Shown here one piece after another: positions 53,352-64,000 of a stretch of DNA of 64,000 nt. The notes beneath the pieces are model-generated. The model saw nothing but the letters and a program-made list of their open reading frames with translations. It did no database searches and was not told where the DNA came from. The translations under genes were made by a program, and so were the position numbers. This DNA comes from Saccharomycopsis fibuligera x Saccharomycopsis cf. fibuligera (taxonomy: Eukaryota > Ascomycota > Saccharomycetes > Ascoideales > Saccharomycopsidaceae), in NCBI GenBank assembly GCA_001936135.1, contig CP012817.1, positions 1,054,001 through 1,118,000 of the forward strand. Direction: 5' to 3'. Position 1 is the stretch's first letter, and every line of letters begins with the position of its first letter.

Positions 53352-56300
53352 TCATTGTTGACGGCTCTTGCCCCCTTCAAAGTTACTGCGTACTCGAAGA
53401 TAATGTTGAAGCTCTTCAACCGAAACACTTGGTATCAATTCGTTTTTGGCTTTCTCAAAGTCCTCTTGCTTTACATACACTTCCATATCGTCTTTGGTTG
53501 CAATATTATCAAACCACCATCTTGTATTGATTTTTTTCTGACCCTCGTTTAAACTTTGGTTATACTCCTTTATTTTCGTATCCACCTCGCGTGCTTTTCG
53601 TGTCATAGCATTCAACATTGCATCTGAAGATAATGCGTAAAAGTCAGCACCTGTATAATTAAAACCAAGGGTGTTCACAATCTTTTCCAAATCAACATCT
53701 TTGCTGAATTTAAATTTCCTAGTCAATGCTTCTAAGATTTTCGCTTGCTTTTCGTGAGTATCAGAGATACCCAAATATAGCATTTTGTCAAATCTTCCAG
53801 GTCTCAATAATGCTTCATCTAATAAATCAGGACGATTCGTGGCACCGACAACAAATACTCCATCGCCATCATTACCATCACTCATGCCATCAAGCTCTGA
53901 TAATAATTGGGAAACAATCCTATCCATCACACCACCAGAGTCACCTTGGTTACCACGTTTCGGGGCCACAGAGTCTAACTCATCAAAGAACACCACGCAT
54001 GGTCTTGCATCTCTGGCTTTTTGAAAGACTTTCCGCACATTAGCCTCAGACTCACCGATGTACATATTCAATAATTCTGGGCCTTTTACAGAAAAAAAGT
54101 TAAGAGAAAAGTTTGTTGCGATAGCCTTAGCCAACAATGTTTTACCAGTACCTGGAGGCCCATAAAACAAGATTCCTGATCTTTTTTTCAATCCGTTATT
54201 GAACAAATATGGATTCTTCAATGGCATTTCAATAGTATCTAAAATCTCGTCTTTGACTAGCTCTAATCCCCCAACATCTTCCCATTTGACATTTGGAATT
54301 TTTGGCGCGCCAATAGACTCGCTGAATGTATTTCTGGCATTGTTAATTGATCTTTCAAAGTCTTCGGCTATTAGAATTATATATCCTCCATTGCTAAGAA
54401 CCAAATCGTGAAGAGTTAGAGCCGGATATGTCTTAAGCATACTATAATACCTATCTAAAGCTAAAGTCCTGGCACTTTTTGTTATTGAAACCAAGTCAAT
54501 AGGATTTAGACCAGCGGATTGTATAGACAAGGTTCTGATGGAAACTTCGTCGCTCAAAACATAGCTGAAATTTCTGGCCTTTAAACTTTTTGTAATTTGA
54601 TCATACAGATCAAAGGAGTTATGTGAGTCGGCCTCTAAGCAAAATTTGAAAATCTCTTGACGTTCAGTTTCATTAGGCACTGTAACTTCTACTGAAAAGT
54701 TGAATACGTTCCTTAAATCGCTTGGAATCTTGTCAAGGTTATTTGTAGAGCCGATGAATATAATATTTTTATTAATCTTAAAATGGGATTGTAGCATCTC
54801 AATGAATTTCACATTAAAGTTGTTTTTTCTAGTACCATTTCCGGATCCTCCATTATCATTACCTTCACCATTGTTATCTCCACCATCAGAATTGCTGCTT
54901 ACTAAAGCATCCAAATGTTTGAAAAAGACAATAGTTGGTGATTTGCAGTTATTGACACTTAAATCAAGTTTACCTTTTAAAATACCAATAGTTTTCATTT
55001 CGGAACCTGGGGGGGAGAGAAATTCAAAACCATCTAACTCTAATAAATTAATTCCCAATTCTGCTGCTAAGCTTCTCACTAATGTAGATTTGCCAACGTT
55101 TCGGGTTAGCGAATGCAATAAAATACAAGTTTTCAATTGAAAATCACTATAAGAATTACTCATGACGACTGTATTAATTAAGTTTTTCAACTTTACTGCA
55201 AATTCGAATACTTTGGAATTAGCATCTTTTTTAGCTAAAACTGGCAAGTATCTGAATAATGGTTTCAATCCCACATATGCCCGCCAGTTTAGTAAGTCTG
55301 TTACTTGAGGAACTTGGAAATCTTGCACTAACCCAGACTGTACCATTTTTGTTTTCAATGGATTGATTAAAAACTGATCTGTATTGAATTTTGCTTTTTG
55401 CACATCACTCTCAGGAAGAATATCTGTGACCATAAACCACACTACATCGTCAGGTTTTCCCATTGGTACCACTGATGGATAATCAGAGTCTCCATACGAG
55501 GCAAACAAGCTTTTAGATAGTAAAGTGTCAATAGGAATTGGAATTATTGCTCCTCTTGATAAGACTCTTAATGCTTGTTCAAAGTAATTTTTCAAATTAG
55601 CCAAAAACACCTGCTGATATGTTCTATTCAAACTTAATGGCGATGCTATTCTGGCAATTGTTACTTGTTTAGCTAGAGCAAAATAATTTTCAGGCTTGCC
55701 ACCTTGAGTGATACTTTGGAAGTTATCTATTTTTGTCTTTACATTAGCTTTTGTTGGGTAATCGGCATTAAAATAGAATATAGGTGATATGTAAAAACCA
55801 TTATCTTCAAAATTGTTTGGCTCCACAAGAGCAAAAACTTTCATTGTTTTGTGAAAAATAATATTATCTTTAGAAAACTGCACGTTAATGTAGTCACCGC
55901 TAAAATGATTGATTTTAACTAGGTTATTCAAACCTGTAAAAGCAAATATTTCTGGATCTTCTGATTTGCTAGAAGATGGGGCAAAATCGCTTAGCTTACC
56001 AGATAAGGGTATCACATCAAGTGATAAATCTTCAGATTTGGTTTCTAAGCTCTTTGAACTCAATGAGAGGTATTGGTCAAAAGAAAGTGAATCCTTTGCT
56101 AAATTTTCTAGCTGCTCATTGCTGGCGTTTTTTTTTGCATTCCCAATATTTCCAAAACTATATTTATTATCATATACCACGGTTATCTTGGAATTTTTAT
56201 GTATAATCCCTTGGTTCAAAGGCTCTAAAGAGATTGCAGTCACTGATACAACATTACCATTGTTCAACCTTAACACTAGTTTATCACCTTTATGAATTAG

Positions 56301-56756
56301 TGGGAGTTGACCATTTTGAGCTAAATTGGAGTAACTGATATTTTTGTCTGTTTGCAAAGCATCGAAAGAGTTCTTGATTGGAACCGAAACTAATAAATGG
56401 TCGATATTTACTGGAGAGATGGCAAATATTAAAGCTTTGGTGACAGTAATGTTATTTGTTATATTCGACGAGCGCACGCTTATACTATGGTTGGCCGAAC
56501 GGCCCGAAATGCCTGAGACTTTGAATATTCTAAACTCGCTGAGCGAATCACTTCCAAGGAATCTAACTGCCACGTAATGAATAATCCCAGCAGAAAAAGT
56601 TTTCACATCATGGGTGAAAAGGCTATCAAAGGCTCCTTGAGATATACTAACAGTATCTTCATGCCATTCATCTTCAGGAGTTATTTGAGGACTGAAAAGC
56701 GTCTCCACAACTAGAGGCTGCCTTTGCTGTGTGTACGTGTTCCGCACCAACAGCAT
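53352..56756 (-). CDS. PEX1: peroxisomal AAA ATPase Pex1
   Basis: Pex1 and Pex6 form the hexameric AAA motor that extracts the receptor Pex5 from the peroxisomal membrane for recycling. The 1134-residue product has an N-terminal double-psi-barrel-type region (about 1-190), a linker, then two AAA domains. D1 (about 545-760) has a degenerate Walker A (RNVGKST) and Walker B IVFFKHLD. D2 (about 810-1050) is intact, with GPPGTGKT, VVFFDELD and the LLRPGRFDK sensor region. A degenerate D1 and active D2 are normal for Pex1. The second codon is CTG, so residue 2 would be Ser in a CUG-Ser yeast. Confidence 0.96.
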   Translation of the reverse strand: MLLVRNTYTQQRQPLVVETLFSPQITPEDEWHEDTVSISQGAFDSLFTHDVKTFSAGIIHYVAVRFLGSDSLSEFRIFKVSGISGRSANHSISVRSSNITNNITVTKALIFAISPVNIDHLLVSVPIKNSFDALQTDKNISYSNLAQNGQLPLIHKGDKLVLRLNNGNVVSVTAISLEPLNQGIIHKNSKITVVYDNKYSFGNIGNAKKNASNEQLENLAKDSLSFDQYLSLSSKSLETKSEDLSLDVIPLSGKLSDFAPSSSKSEDPEIFAFTGLNNLVKINHFSGDYINVQFSKDNIIFHKTMKVFALVEPNNFEDNGFYISPIFYFNADYPTKANVKTKIDNFQSITQGGKPENYFALAKQVTIARIASPLSLNRTYQQVFLANLKNYFEQALRVLSRGAIIPIPIDTLLSKSLFASYGDSDYPSVVPMGKPDDVVWFMVTDILPESDVQKAKFNTDQFLINPLKTKMVQSGLVQDFQVPQVTDLLNWRAYVGLKPLFRYLPVLAKKDANSKVFEFAVKLKNLINTVVMSNSYSDFQLKTCILLHSLTRNVGKSTLVRSLAAELGINLLELDGFEFLSPPGSEMKTIGILKGKLDLSVNNCKSPTIVFFKHLDALVSSNSDGGDNNGEGNDNGGSGNGTRKNNFNVKFIEMLQSHFKINKNIIFIGSTNNLDKIPSDLRNVFNFSVEVTVPNETERQEIFKFCLEADSHNSFDLYDQITKSLKARNFSYVLSDEVSIRTLSIQSAGLNPIDLVSITKSARTLALDRYYSMLKTYPALTLHDLVLSNGGYIILIAEDFERSINNARNTFSESIGAPKIPNVKWEDVGGLELVKDEILDTIEMPLKNPYLFNNGLKKRSGILFYGPPGTGKTLLAKAIATNFSLNFFSVKGPELLNMYIGESEANVRKVFQKARDARPCVVFFDELDSVAPKRGNQGDSGGVMDRIVSQLLSELDGMSDGNDGDGVFVVGATNRPDLLDEALLRPGRFDKMLYLGISDTHEKQAKILEALTRKFKFSKDVDLEKIVNTLGFNYTGADFYALSSDAMLNAMTRKAREVDTKIKEYNQSLNEGQKKINTRWWFDNIATKDDMEVYVKQEDFEKAKNELIPSVSVEELQHYLRVRSNFEGGKSRQQ

Positions 56757-58513
56757 TGCATAAGAGTTGACGTTAATATTATTAATGCTTCAACAAAACC
56801 TGTACTTTGGCAGTTTATAAGCTGCGATAATTGATAAAATAATGTTCGGTGGGCCTTGACAGTGTTGTTGCAATGGCAGATGTAATTGTTCTTAGCCGTA
56901 CAATATCACAGTATTCATTCCCTACTAAGTCGTTGTCTTCCCCTAATACACCATGCGGGGAGAATCAAGGCAATGGGTTATGTGCCATGCTGGTACGTCT
57001 TTCTCGGAGCACATAACCGGCCATCAGTAAACTTCCGTAAAACTCAAATTATCTGAGAAAACACCTAAAAAACTGTGAGTGACATTACCACAGATATCCC
57101 CTCCCCGATAGGTGATTTAGAACTATACCACTTTATTAAATCATAGTCTTTTTCCTGTTCTATTTTTACTCAGATTGTATAACAGTAATACCACCCGTTG
57201 TCGGCTTTCCTTCCTACGGTACTTGAAATGTATACGATTTGGTGACCCTGGCATCCAAAAGGCAATTTGTTCACAAGGATCACAGCATGCATGCTTGCTA
57301 AAATTGAATAAAAACCCAAGTATTCCTGTAGCAACCAATGCTCTAACGTAACATTATTCACACGATGAAAATAAACCTAGACGGTATGCTTAGAAATTTG
57401 TTTGGAATGTTTAGATTCGTTAACTTAATAGCTGCGGTTTGGGGCATTTCATATGTAGCCAACAAATCAGATTTTCAGCCATTCTAAGAATACAAAGATG
57501 CAAAAAGCCGACAAAATTGTTCTGCTTTGCATTCGCATTATCCGGCATATATGCACATATGTATTATTAGAGTTGCCCAAATATGTATGTAGCAAAAAAT
57601 AATGTAATTTGTTGAGGCTGCTGCTTCATGCATGCAAACTCTACATATTTTCTCGAGGTTTAGAGCTTTTTTATGCGCGTTTAGTCCAAAACCCAAAAGT
57701 TAAACTTTATTTAAATTTTGCAGAAAATTATAGTTTGGTCTTGAGGCGCATTCACCTGCGTCCTGCGCCCTGTTTACTTTTTTTTTCTCAATTACACGTT
57801 GCGCTAAATTAATTTTCTATTACGTGGGTGTTGCATCTGCATACAACTCTTATAAGACAAACGACAATGTTGTGGTTCTGTTTGTTTCTTTTGCTTGTTG
57901 TGCCAACAATTGTTGTTCCGTAAGTGCTTAGTTAATTTTTGCTTTCCACTCTAGCATTAGTAGTACTATTTAGTTTTATCCTTGCTATGAAAAGTTCCCT
58001 TTTCCATAGGTAAATCCGTAACTAATAATAGCTGGTCACTTTGGAAAACGTGTAAGTTATAGCTACAGCAATACAACGGTTTTATCTCAGTTTGAGTTCT
58101 TAGTATTTTGGCAACAAAACTGCTACAATTTTCCAATGAGCAGGCAGGAAAAAAACTAGCTATTCTGAACGTTATTTACTGTCTTGAGTTCACATTAGGC
58201 TTTCAGTGATTTTTTAACAGCAACTACATGGAAGTTAGCAGTATATACCGAGTTTTTCTCATTTGAGTTCAAAATTGCTTAACATGACTGGAATTTTACT
58301 CCATGTTGCTTCTTCAATAGAAACCAATCTCTCAAAGGATGCAAATGTATCACAACAAAAGTATGTATGGCATATGAGTGTACATAAAAGTCTGCTGAGT
58401 AATGATACAACCAGCACTAAAAACAAGTGCATGAATTTTCATAGAAAGGCAACAGGTCAATATGTATAAATGGATAAGCTAACTTTTGACATGTGACCCT
58501 CCAATGTTAATGT
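56757..58513. other. 1.8-kb gene-free region upstream of PEX1
   Basis: AT-rich DNA between the PEX1 start and the 3' end of the HPP gene. It contains GCATGCATGC (57285-57294), CATGCATG (57627-57634) and the palindrome CAACAATTGTTG (about 57904-57915). Frames of up to 68 codons look like chance. Confidence 0.55.
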
Positions 58514-59446
58514 TCATAGCACTGCACCAAGATTGTTATCATGAAATGACTTGTAATATATCAGCTCTAAAACTTTCAAATCTTGGACGGTAAGTTGGCT
58601 TCCTTCAGGTATTGAAATATTTTGGTGACTAATTTCAAGCGAATTTTGAGAATTAACAATCCTAAATATTTCTCTTTTACCTTCGTCGTTCAACCTTTTC
58701 ACCTCCGAAAAGATGTCAGCAAGAGGATAATCATTTTTGCCGCTAATACTCTCAGAATCTTTTGTTTCATTTATCTGTTTATCGGTATTGGCAACCGCTG
58801 ACGTTTGCTTTGGTTTGCTTGTATATGACCACCAATATTCCGGGTACTTTCTCAATACATTGTTGGTGATTAAACTAACACATATTATCAATGTTGACGA
58901 CACCAAATGTACAGGCAAATACCACCAACTCATTTTCCTTATGCCTTCATCAACACAAGGTAATAAGGCACTAGCACCAGCTGGAGGATGAACACAGTTC
59001 AATATAGACATTAAAACACTAGAAATACCAACGCTTAAGGCACCAGCAGCCCAATAATTATTTTGTCCGTGTGTAGATAATGAGAACAACTTTGAAATGC
59101 AAATACCAATCAATGAGCTAAAAAAATGACCAAAAAAGATATTTCTTGGTTGCGCCAAGGGAACACTAATTGCATTGAAGCACAATATGGCAGTGGCTCC
59201 ATAACTTGCAATAATAAGTGGGGCATTATGATTGTCTGAAAAGATATTGGGACACTTAAAAACACCTTCTATAAGAGCAATGCCACAGAATGACCCAATA
59301 AGTATGTCTAGCCATATATAGTAATCTGATTTCGGGGTCTGTTTTGTTCCACCAAAAAGTCTCTTGAATGGTTGCGGCAAGTATGGTACAAAAGAAGGAG
59401 GAACATACTTATCCAAAACCTTATCTATTGTAAACTTGAAGACCAT
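58514..59446 (-). CDS. HPP-family integral membrane protein
   Basis: The 310-residue product belongs to the HPP family, named for the HPP motif seen here in NCVHPPAGASALLP (about residues 150-163). It has a cytosolic N-terminus and about five hydrophobic segments between residues 45 and 205, then a hydrophilic tail ending in a region that includes LTVQDLKVLELIY. Members occur in bacteria, plants and fungi; a cyanobacterial and a plant member have been linked to nitrite transport, but the yeast role is unknown. Conserved blocks APLIIASYGATAILCF and LAQPRNIFFGH support the assignment. The ATG at 59446 gives a full-length family protein. Confidence 0.88.
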   Translation of the reverse strand: MVFKFTIDKVLDKYVPPSFVPYLPQPFKRLFGGTKQTPKSDYYIWLDILIGSFCGIALIEGVFKCPNIFSDNHNAPLIIASYGATAILCFNAISVPLAQPRNIFFGHFFSSLIGICISKLFSLSTHGQNNYWAAGALSVGISSVLMSILNCVHPPAGASALLPCVDEGIRKMSWWYLPVHLVSSTLIICVSLITNNVLRKYPEYWWSYTSKPKQTSAVANTDKQINETKDSESISGKNDYPLADIFSEVKRLNDEGKREIFRIVNSQNSLEISHQNISIPEGSQLTVQDLKVLELIYYKSFHDNNLGAVL

Positions 59447-62400
59447 TATAAGCTATATCGACCTTATCATACTATTATAATCGAGAAAGGTTTCAAGATG
59501 TTGTTCAGTTTGCCTTCAAATAATTGTTCTTATATACATCGCAGGTTGCCCATCAATGCTGTAAAAATGGGCTCTAATCAAGCTGGTACAGTATAATAAA
59601 AAAGGACAGGGTAATTGATTTGATTTTCTCCTTTTTTTAGTTTAAAATTGACCATGTTCATCACCTCAAGAATGCAAAGTTCATGAGTACAGAACTTTTA
59701 AGTAGTTCTCTAGATAATTGCTCAAAGTATTCATAAGGACTACAAGTATTAATGTGAAATACTATTGGAAACATTATGCCCTTAAGAACTGGGGTGAGCA
59801 TATTTGAGCGGAGCGGAGGGCCTTTTTGTATTTATACACTCCTTGTCTTATTATCCAAAGCAGTCAAGCCATCGAACCATTCTATCTAAAGCAAACAGTA
59901 CTATATTAATTTGCTATAAAGACATATAACCGAGCGCTGAATTATACTGATGCAACATTACTTGCTTTTCAGAAAGCTGTTATCAAATAATCATCCACAG
60001 TGTTGCTTTCGGCTAGTAAGAATTTGATCGGTCTTGAGAAAGTTTAAATACGATCAGAAAGTTGACATTAACATTTATTTTCTGAAAAATTTCTTTCCTT
60101 CAAAATTGTAATTGCTTTCAAAATATTAAATTAGAGCTCAAAAATACAGAGACTGTGAGCAGCTTTTACTGAATATAGTCAATTATAATTAGAGTAAACT
60201 TTAGCGTGCTTGAAAGCAGCTACACCAAGAGTGCACATGTATAGTAAAAATCAGTTATTAAACTATTACCGTTTGCAAATAAGAGAAGAAAAATAAGAAT
60301 AGGTAAGTGAACTTTTCAGTTATAAAGGTAGTCAAAGATACAAAACAGTACAGGTTTACCTACAAAATGCAACACCTGCAATTATTGCCCCGGTATACTT
60401 TTTCCATTCGTAAACTGAGTGCGCTCCGGTAACAGAAATTATTCCTAAACGGAACAAGATGCTTATTTTTTGACTGCACAACACTAACCAAAAGTTGCAT
60501 TCACAAAGAAAGAAAAAAATTCCCGCTTAGAGGTCAACCTGTTGTCTTTTTTGCATATGCACATGTATACAACATAAACCTACTATTATGCTGGCTCACT
60601 AGTTCCACGTAAGAATACGCACTGCAGTGTGTATATGCGCAATGCACAGAACATGGGAATATTTTTTCTATTCTAATCTCGTGATTTGAATCAATAGTTC
60701 TTTCGCTTTTCAGAGTTCAAATACATAAAACCTGGAATAGTCGCTCATGAAATTATCAAAAATAGGTGCCATCTTTCAACGGATCAAAAGCTTAAGGATT
60801 ACAACGTATTCACAACAAACTTGCTAAATTGAAAGCAGAGAAAAGCCATTTGGAAAGGCAGGGCAATCTTGTGCATTTTATTTCTGCTATTGTTAGGGCT
60901 GTGTATCATTCATCACAAGTGTTAACAGTGCGTAGAAGATTAGAAGCGCGTATAACCTTGAATCTCTTCTTTAACATAAATGATAATTCAATTCCAAATA
61001 ACTTCATTCGTGAGTAATTATCTTATACTGGTTCAGCATAAAAAGACAATATAATAAGGGGCATCATAGGAAGCAATATGGCGCAATATTAGTGGCCCAA
61101 AAACCTCACCAAAGATTCTCTGACAAAATATATAACTACTCCTAATTACCGTTTTGTCTCAGAGCTTATCAAATTAAAATAAATCTGAACATGTTTACAG
61201 ACGGGCTTCCAGTAGTTTCTTCGGTCTTTGTTTGCATTCGAAGGTTTCAAGTTTTGTTAGACTATTGTACTTCCTGCTTGATTTAATGCGTGTAAATGTA
61301 GAAACTTTGTTTTGAGCTAACGTTAGCCCATCTTTGTTTATCCTGTGCACAAAAACTCTAAAGTCCTACATAAAATGCATGCATGCAATGCATACAGCTT
61401 TTTTGTTCAAAGCACATATCCCCAAGATTTGCTGTGGATGGCAGGACATATAAGATGAAAAAATGCCACGTCTTTTTGTGCACTAGTACCTACTACTGCG
61501 TGTCTTGTTTGAAGCTAAAAAAAGAAATTAGAGATAATCAATACATACAAGCAAGCTATATTGAAACTGCCCTTTTTTTTTTGAAAAAATGTTCAATATT
61601 TTTCGATTTGCTTGCTCTTTTGACTTAGTTGCTGCTTTCTGGACTAATGGCTTTATATTTATCTAATAACCTGTTTGCCTTTTTTTGTTATCTATTACCT
61701 TTTCTTTGTTTTGTTTTTGTGGTGCTTCTTGGCGCGACAGCAGCTTGCATACTGCGTGTTAATGTCTGTTTACGGCAACTTGATTTGAATAAGCTAAATG
61801 GCCGCTGTAAATCTGCGGATGTGGCGGTATTTAGGTATACCCGCAAGAACCGTATGCTAGTCTGTAAATCAAAATTAGAATCATGAATTACAAGTAAAAG
61901 TCAAAGGATTTCAAGAGCAATAATGGAACCACATATATTGCTCGTAATTTTTTTACCCTTTGATTTTTCTTAATCTTTTAAACTTTCACTCGTTTCTCTT
62001 TTTTTTTTTTTTCTCTTTAATGATTGTCGTAAAAATAATTCCCTGCATGAAACCAGAAATTCCTCGTCTCTTTGTATTGTGAAATTGCGCGGAATTGAGT
62101 GTGCGGAGTAGAGGGTAAAATCAGCGGCCATAAGCGGGCACAAAAGAGGCGTATTTCTTGAAACATAATGAAGGAAAAACACAAATAAGAGGGCATTATA
62201 AGAAGTAAAGGACAAACACGAGAATTTTCTGAGCGTAAAACTATCAATGCTCTGGTACACAGAAAACTTCATTGAGAAGAAAAATTTTTTACACGTGTAT
62301 ATAAAAGATGGTTTCGATGTTGGTGCTTTCTTCCACCCGACAAAAATTTATACGTCTGACAATGTTGTGTTTGCGGTGGCACTCACCCACACCAGCATGT

Positions 62401-63061
62401 ATACTTCCTTGTATAATAAAATCACTTTTCAAATAGCATCTTTTTATTGTTCTCACTAGCATCAGTAGACTGCAAAGTAGGTTCCTTCTTAGTTTTTGAA
62501 TCAATATAAAAAGATTTTGTGCGGCTTTAGTGACTTTGTTTGTTAATGACCGTTATTTTTATATGCAGCTTAAGAATCCACTTTGTCGGTAAAGCTTCAT
62601 TCACTGTCCGATACGGTAACTTATCATAACTAAGATATATCCACTCTACATCTAAATATAACCCATGAGCGGAAAGGACATACTTTGGATCACGTAATCA
62701 TGAAAAGTCATGTTGTATCAATAACATTTTTTTCAATTTGGAATTCAGTTACATATTTTTAAAGTAAAATCATTCATTAATCATCAATTATATCTGGGTA
62801 TATAAAAAGCATTAAAAAGAAAGGTTAGAAGTATTAAAATTTCAATTATATGAGAAATACTCTCATAATTGGCCAAAAGATGTCAAAGAAAATCAAAAAG
62901 AACATAAAAAGTTATAAAAGCTCGAAAATCGTGATAAATCAATAATTGAAAAATAAATAAAAAATTTAAACCAATTAATGAACGAATCTCCAGATCGTTA
63001 AGCTCATGAAAAGTTGAGTTGGAGAATTAGCAGTTACTTTGCTTTTGAATTGCCAATCCCA
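59447..63061. other. 3.6-kb gene-free region upstream of the HPP gene
   Basis: AT-rich DNA between the HPP gene start and the 3' end of the opsin-like gene, both on the minus strand. It contains a CATGCATG cluster (ATGCATGCATGC at 61375-61386) and T tracts near 62000. A 79-codon frame with two hydrophobic stretches starts at ATG 61647, but no family was recognised. No RNA gene was seen. Confidence 0.55.
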
Positions 63062-63961
63062 TTAAACAGCAGTTTCACCAGAAGCTCTTGGAACTTCAGG
63101 TTCTAATTCTTTGGAATCACCATGATTACCAGCAGCAGCAACTGGAGCGGCTGGAGCAGAAGCAATATTCGAAGCCTCGGCATTCGATTGGAAAACCAAA
63201 GCGGCTGGAATAAAAGCAAACAAAATTAAATCCAAAATACCATAAAAGACATGCTCAGAATCTGGTTGAATAACATTACCACCTTCAGACAAACCCCATG
63301 CAATTGGATATAAAATCCAGATCAAATCCAACAAAAGCAATGATAACTTGCTGAATGTTGTAAAAGCATAGGTTTTAAAGACATTGTAGTTCAAGACAGA
63401 AATGATAAACAACAAAGCACTAGTAGCGAAGGTGAAGTAACCCCATTTATAGGTGGAAGGTATCAAGCTACCGATCAACAAACCCAAAACATAAACAGAA
63501 GCACCACCGACTTCTAAAGCATAAGTGGCGAAGATTTTAGCATTTAAATTGTGTAAAGAAGAGCCATTACCAACAAATTCGATCAAGAATAAAACAACAG
63601 GCCATGCCAAGAACCAACCAATGTATCTAGCATAGAAGATTTGTCTGATGTAAGTGCCTTCAGTTTGTGGATCATCAACTGTAACATGTTTGAATTCAGT
63701 TTTAACACCTGTCCAACCAAGATCAGAAGCAAGAGTAAAGTAAGTGTATGCCAAAATGGCTGAAGAAGACAAAGCAGCAATATGAGCAACAGACTTTCTA
63801 CCCTTGAAGAGGAATAAACCAGTATGAGCAACAGCGACAACAGCAAATACAGAGAAAGCAGCCCACAACCAGTCAGAACCATGTGAGGTTAGATGGATAT
63901 CAACTCCCAGCGGTGAGTTGATTGATACTGCTTCATTAGCTTTTTGAACAACAGAAGGCAT
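63062..63961 (-). CDS. opsin-related membrane protein of the Mrh1/Yro2/Hsp30 family
   Basis: The 299-residue product has seven hydrophobic segments in about residues 30-260, with the microbial-rhodopsin-like RYIGWFLAWPVVLFLI in helix C and WILYPIAWGLSEGG in helix F. S. cerevisiae relatives (Mrh1, Yro2, Hsp30) sit in the plasma membrane and respond to stress; they do not bind retinal. Consistent with this, helix G reads YGILDLILFAFIPA, with no Lys where photoactive opsins have the Schiff-base residue. The tail (about 262-299) is Ala/Ser/Glu-rich. The ATG is 40 bp from the window end, so the promoter is outside. The exact paralogue is not determined. Confidence 0.9.
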   Translation of the reverse strand: MPSVVQKANEAVSINSPLGVDIHLTSHGSDWLWAAFSVFAVVAVAHTGLFLFKGRKSVAHIAALSSSAILAYTYFTLASDLGWTGVKTEFKHVTVDDPQTEGTYIRQIFYARYIGWFLAWPVVLFLIEFVGNGSSLHNLNAKIFATYALEVGGASVYVLGLLIGSLIPSTYKWGYFTFATSALLFIISVLNYNVFKTYAFTTFSKLSLLLLDLIWILYPIAWGLSEGGNVIQPDSEHVFYGILDLILFAFIPAALVFQSNAEASNIASAPAAPVAAAGNHGDSKELEPEVPRASGETAV

Positions 63962-64000
63962 ATTTCGTGAATAAAACGGTTTATTAAAAATAGAATGTGT

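Noticed and set aside
61647-61886. 79-codon frame with hydrophobic segments upstream of the HPP gene
   Set aside because: T-rich DNA readily gives Phe/Leu-rich frames, and there is no family resemblance or supporting signal.

Overview
The window is nuclear DNA from a budding yeast (Saccharomycotina). Evidence: compact, mostly intronless genes with clear yeast orthologues; a few introns near the 5' ends of genes, carrying (T/A)ACTAAC branch points; a eukaryotic tRNA-Arg(UCU) gene; and long poly(A)/poly(T) tracts. The CUG-Ser (Candida/Lodderomyces) clade is likely: I found no in-frame CTG among the 544 codons of CCT6, although Leu is abundant there. In SSY1 the in-frame CTGs I noticed sit in the variable N-terminus. 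Species was not determined; the C. parapsilosis/Lodderomyces group is a guess from style only. If CUG is Ser, standard translations are wrong at those codons.

Layout. 0-9.4 kb is GC-rich: SSY1 (amino-acid sensor, +), NMA1/2-type NMN adenylyltransferase (-), ISY1 (splicing, -), with a very GC-rich island at about 6.7-9.4 kb. After about 9.7 kb the DNA becomes AT-rich: CCT6 (+), an intron-containing small membrane-protein gene (+), STE3 (a-factor receptor, +), LST4 (TORC1 regulator, +), GDA1 (Golgi GDPase, -, its membrane anchor on a separate first exon), tRNA-Arg (+), ASK1 (DASH complex, +), SUB2 (mRNA export helicase, -, 840-nt intron), a thioredoxin-fold secretory protein (-) and an unrecognised gene (+).

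32.9-39.2 kb holds the mitochondrial methylcitrate cycle as three neighbouring genes: CIT3 (-) and PDH1 (+) diverge from one promoter, and ICL2 (-) converges on PDH1. Together they convert propionyl-CoA plus oxaloacetate to pyruvate and succinate. Just upstream of PDH1 is an array of GATA cores spaced exactly 10 bp apart, a candidate regulatory element.

39.2-64 kb is gene-poor. It has an unrecognised Ser/Asn-rich gene (+), a Pex11/Pex25-family gene (+), a strongly diverged Ssn6/Cyc8-like TPR gene (-), ATP7 (+, with a 9-nt first exon), PEX1 (-), an HPP-family membrane protein (-) and an Mrh1/Yro2-type opsin-related protein (-). These are separated by gene-free stretches of 3.1, 3.8 and 3.6 kb. 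I saw no transposon, CRISPR or rRNA. The best leads for something undescribed are the 10-bp GATA array, the Ssn6-like paralogue, the SUB2 intron, and the small ORFs and large empty intervals.
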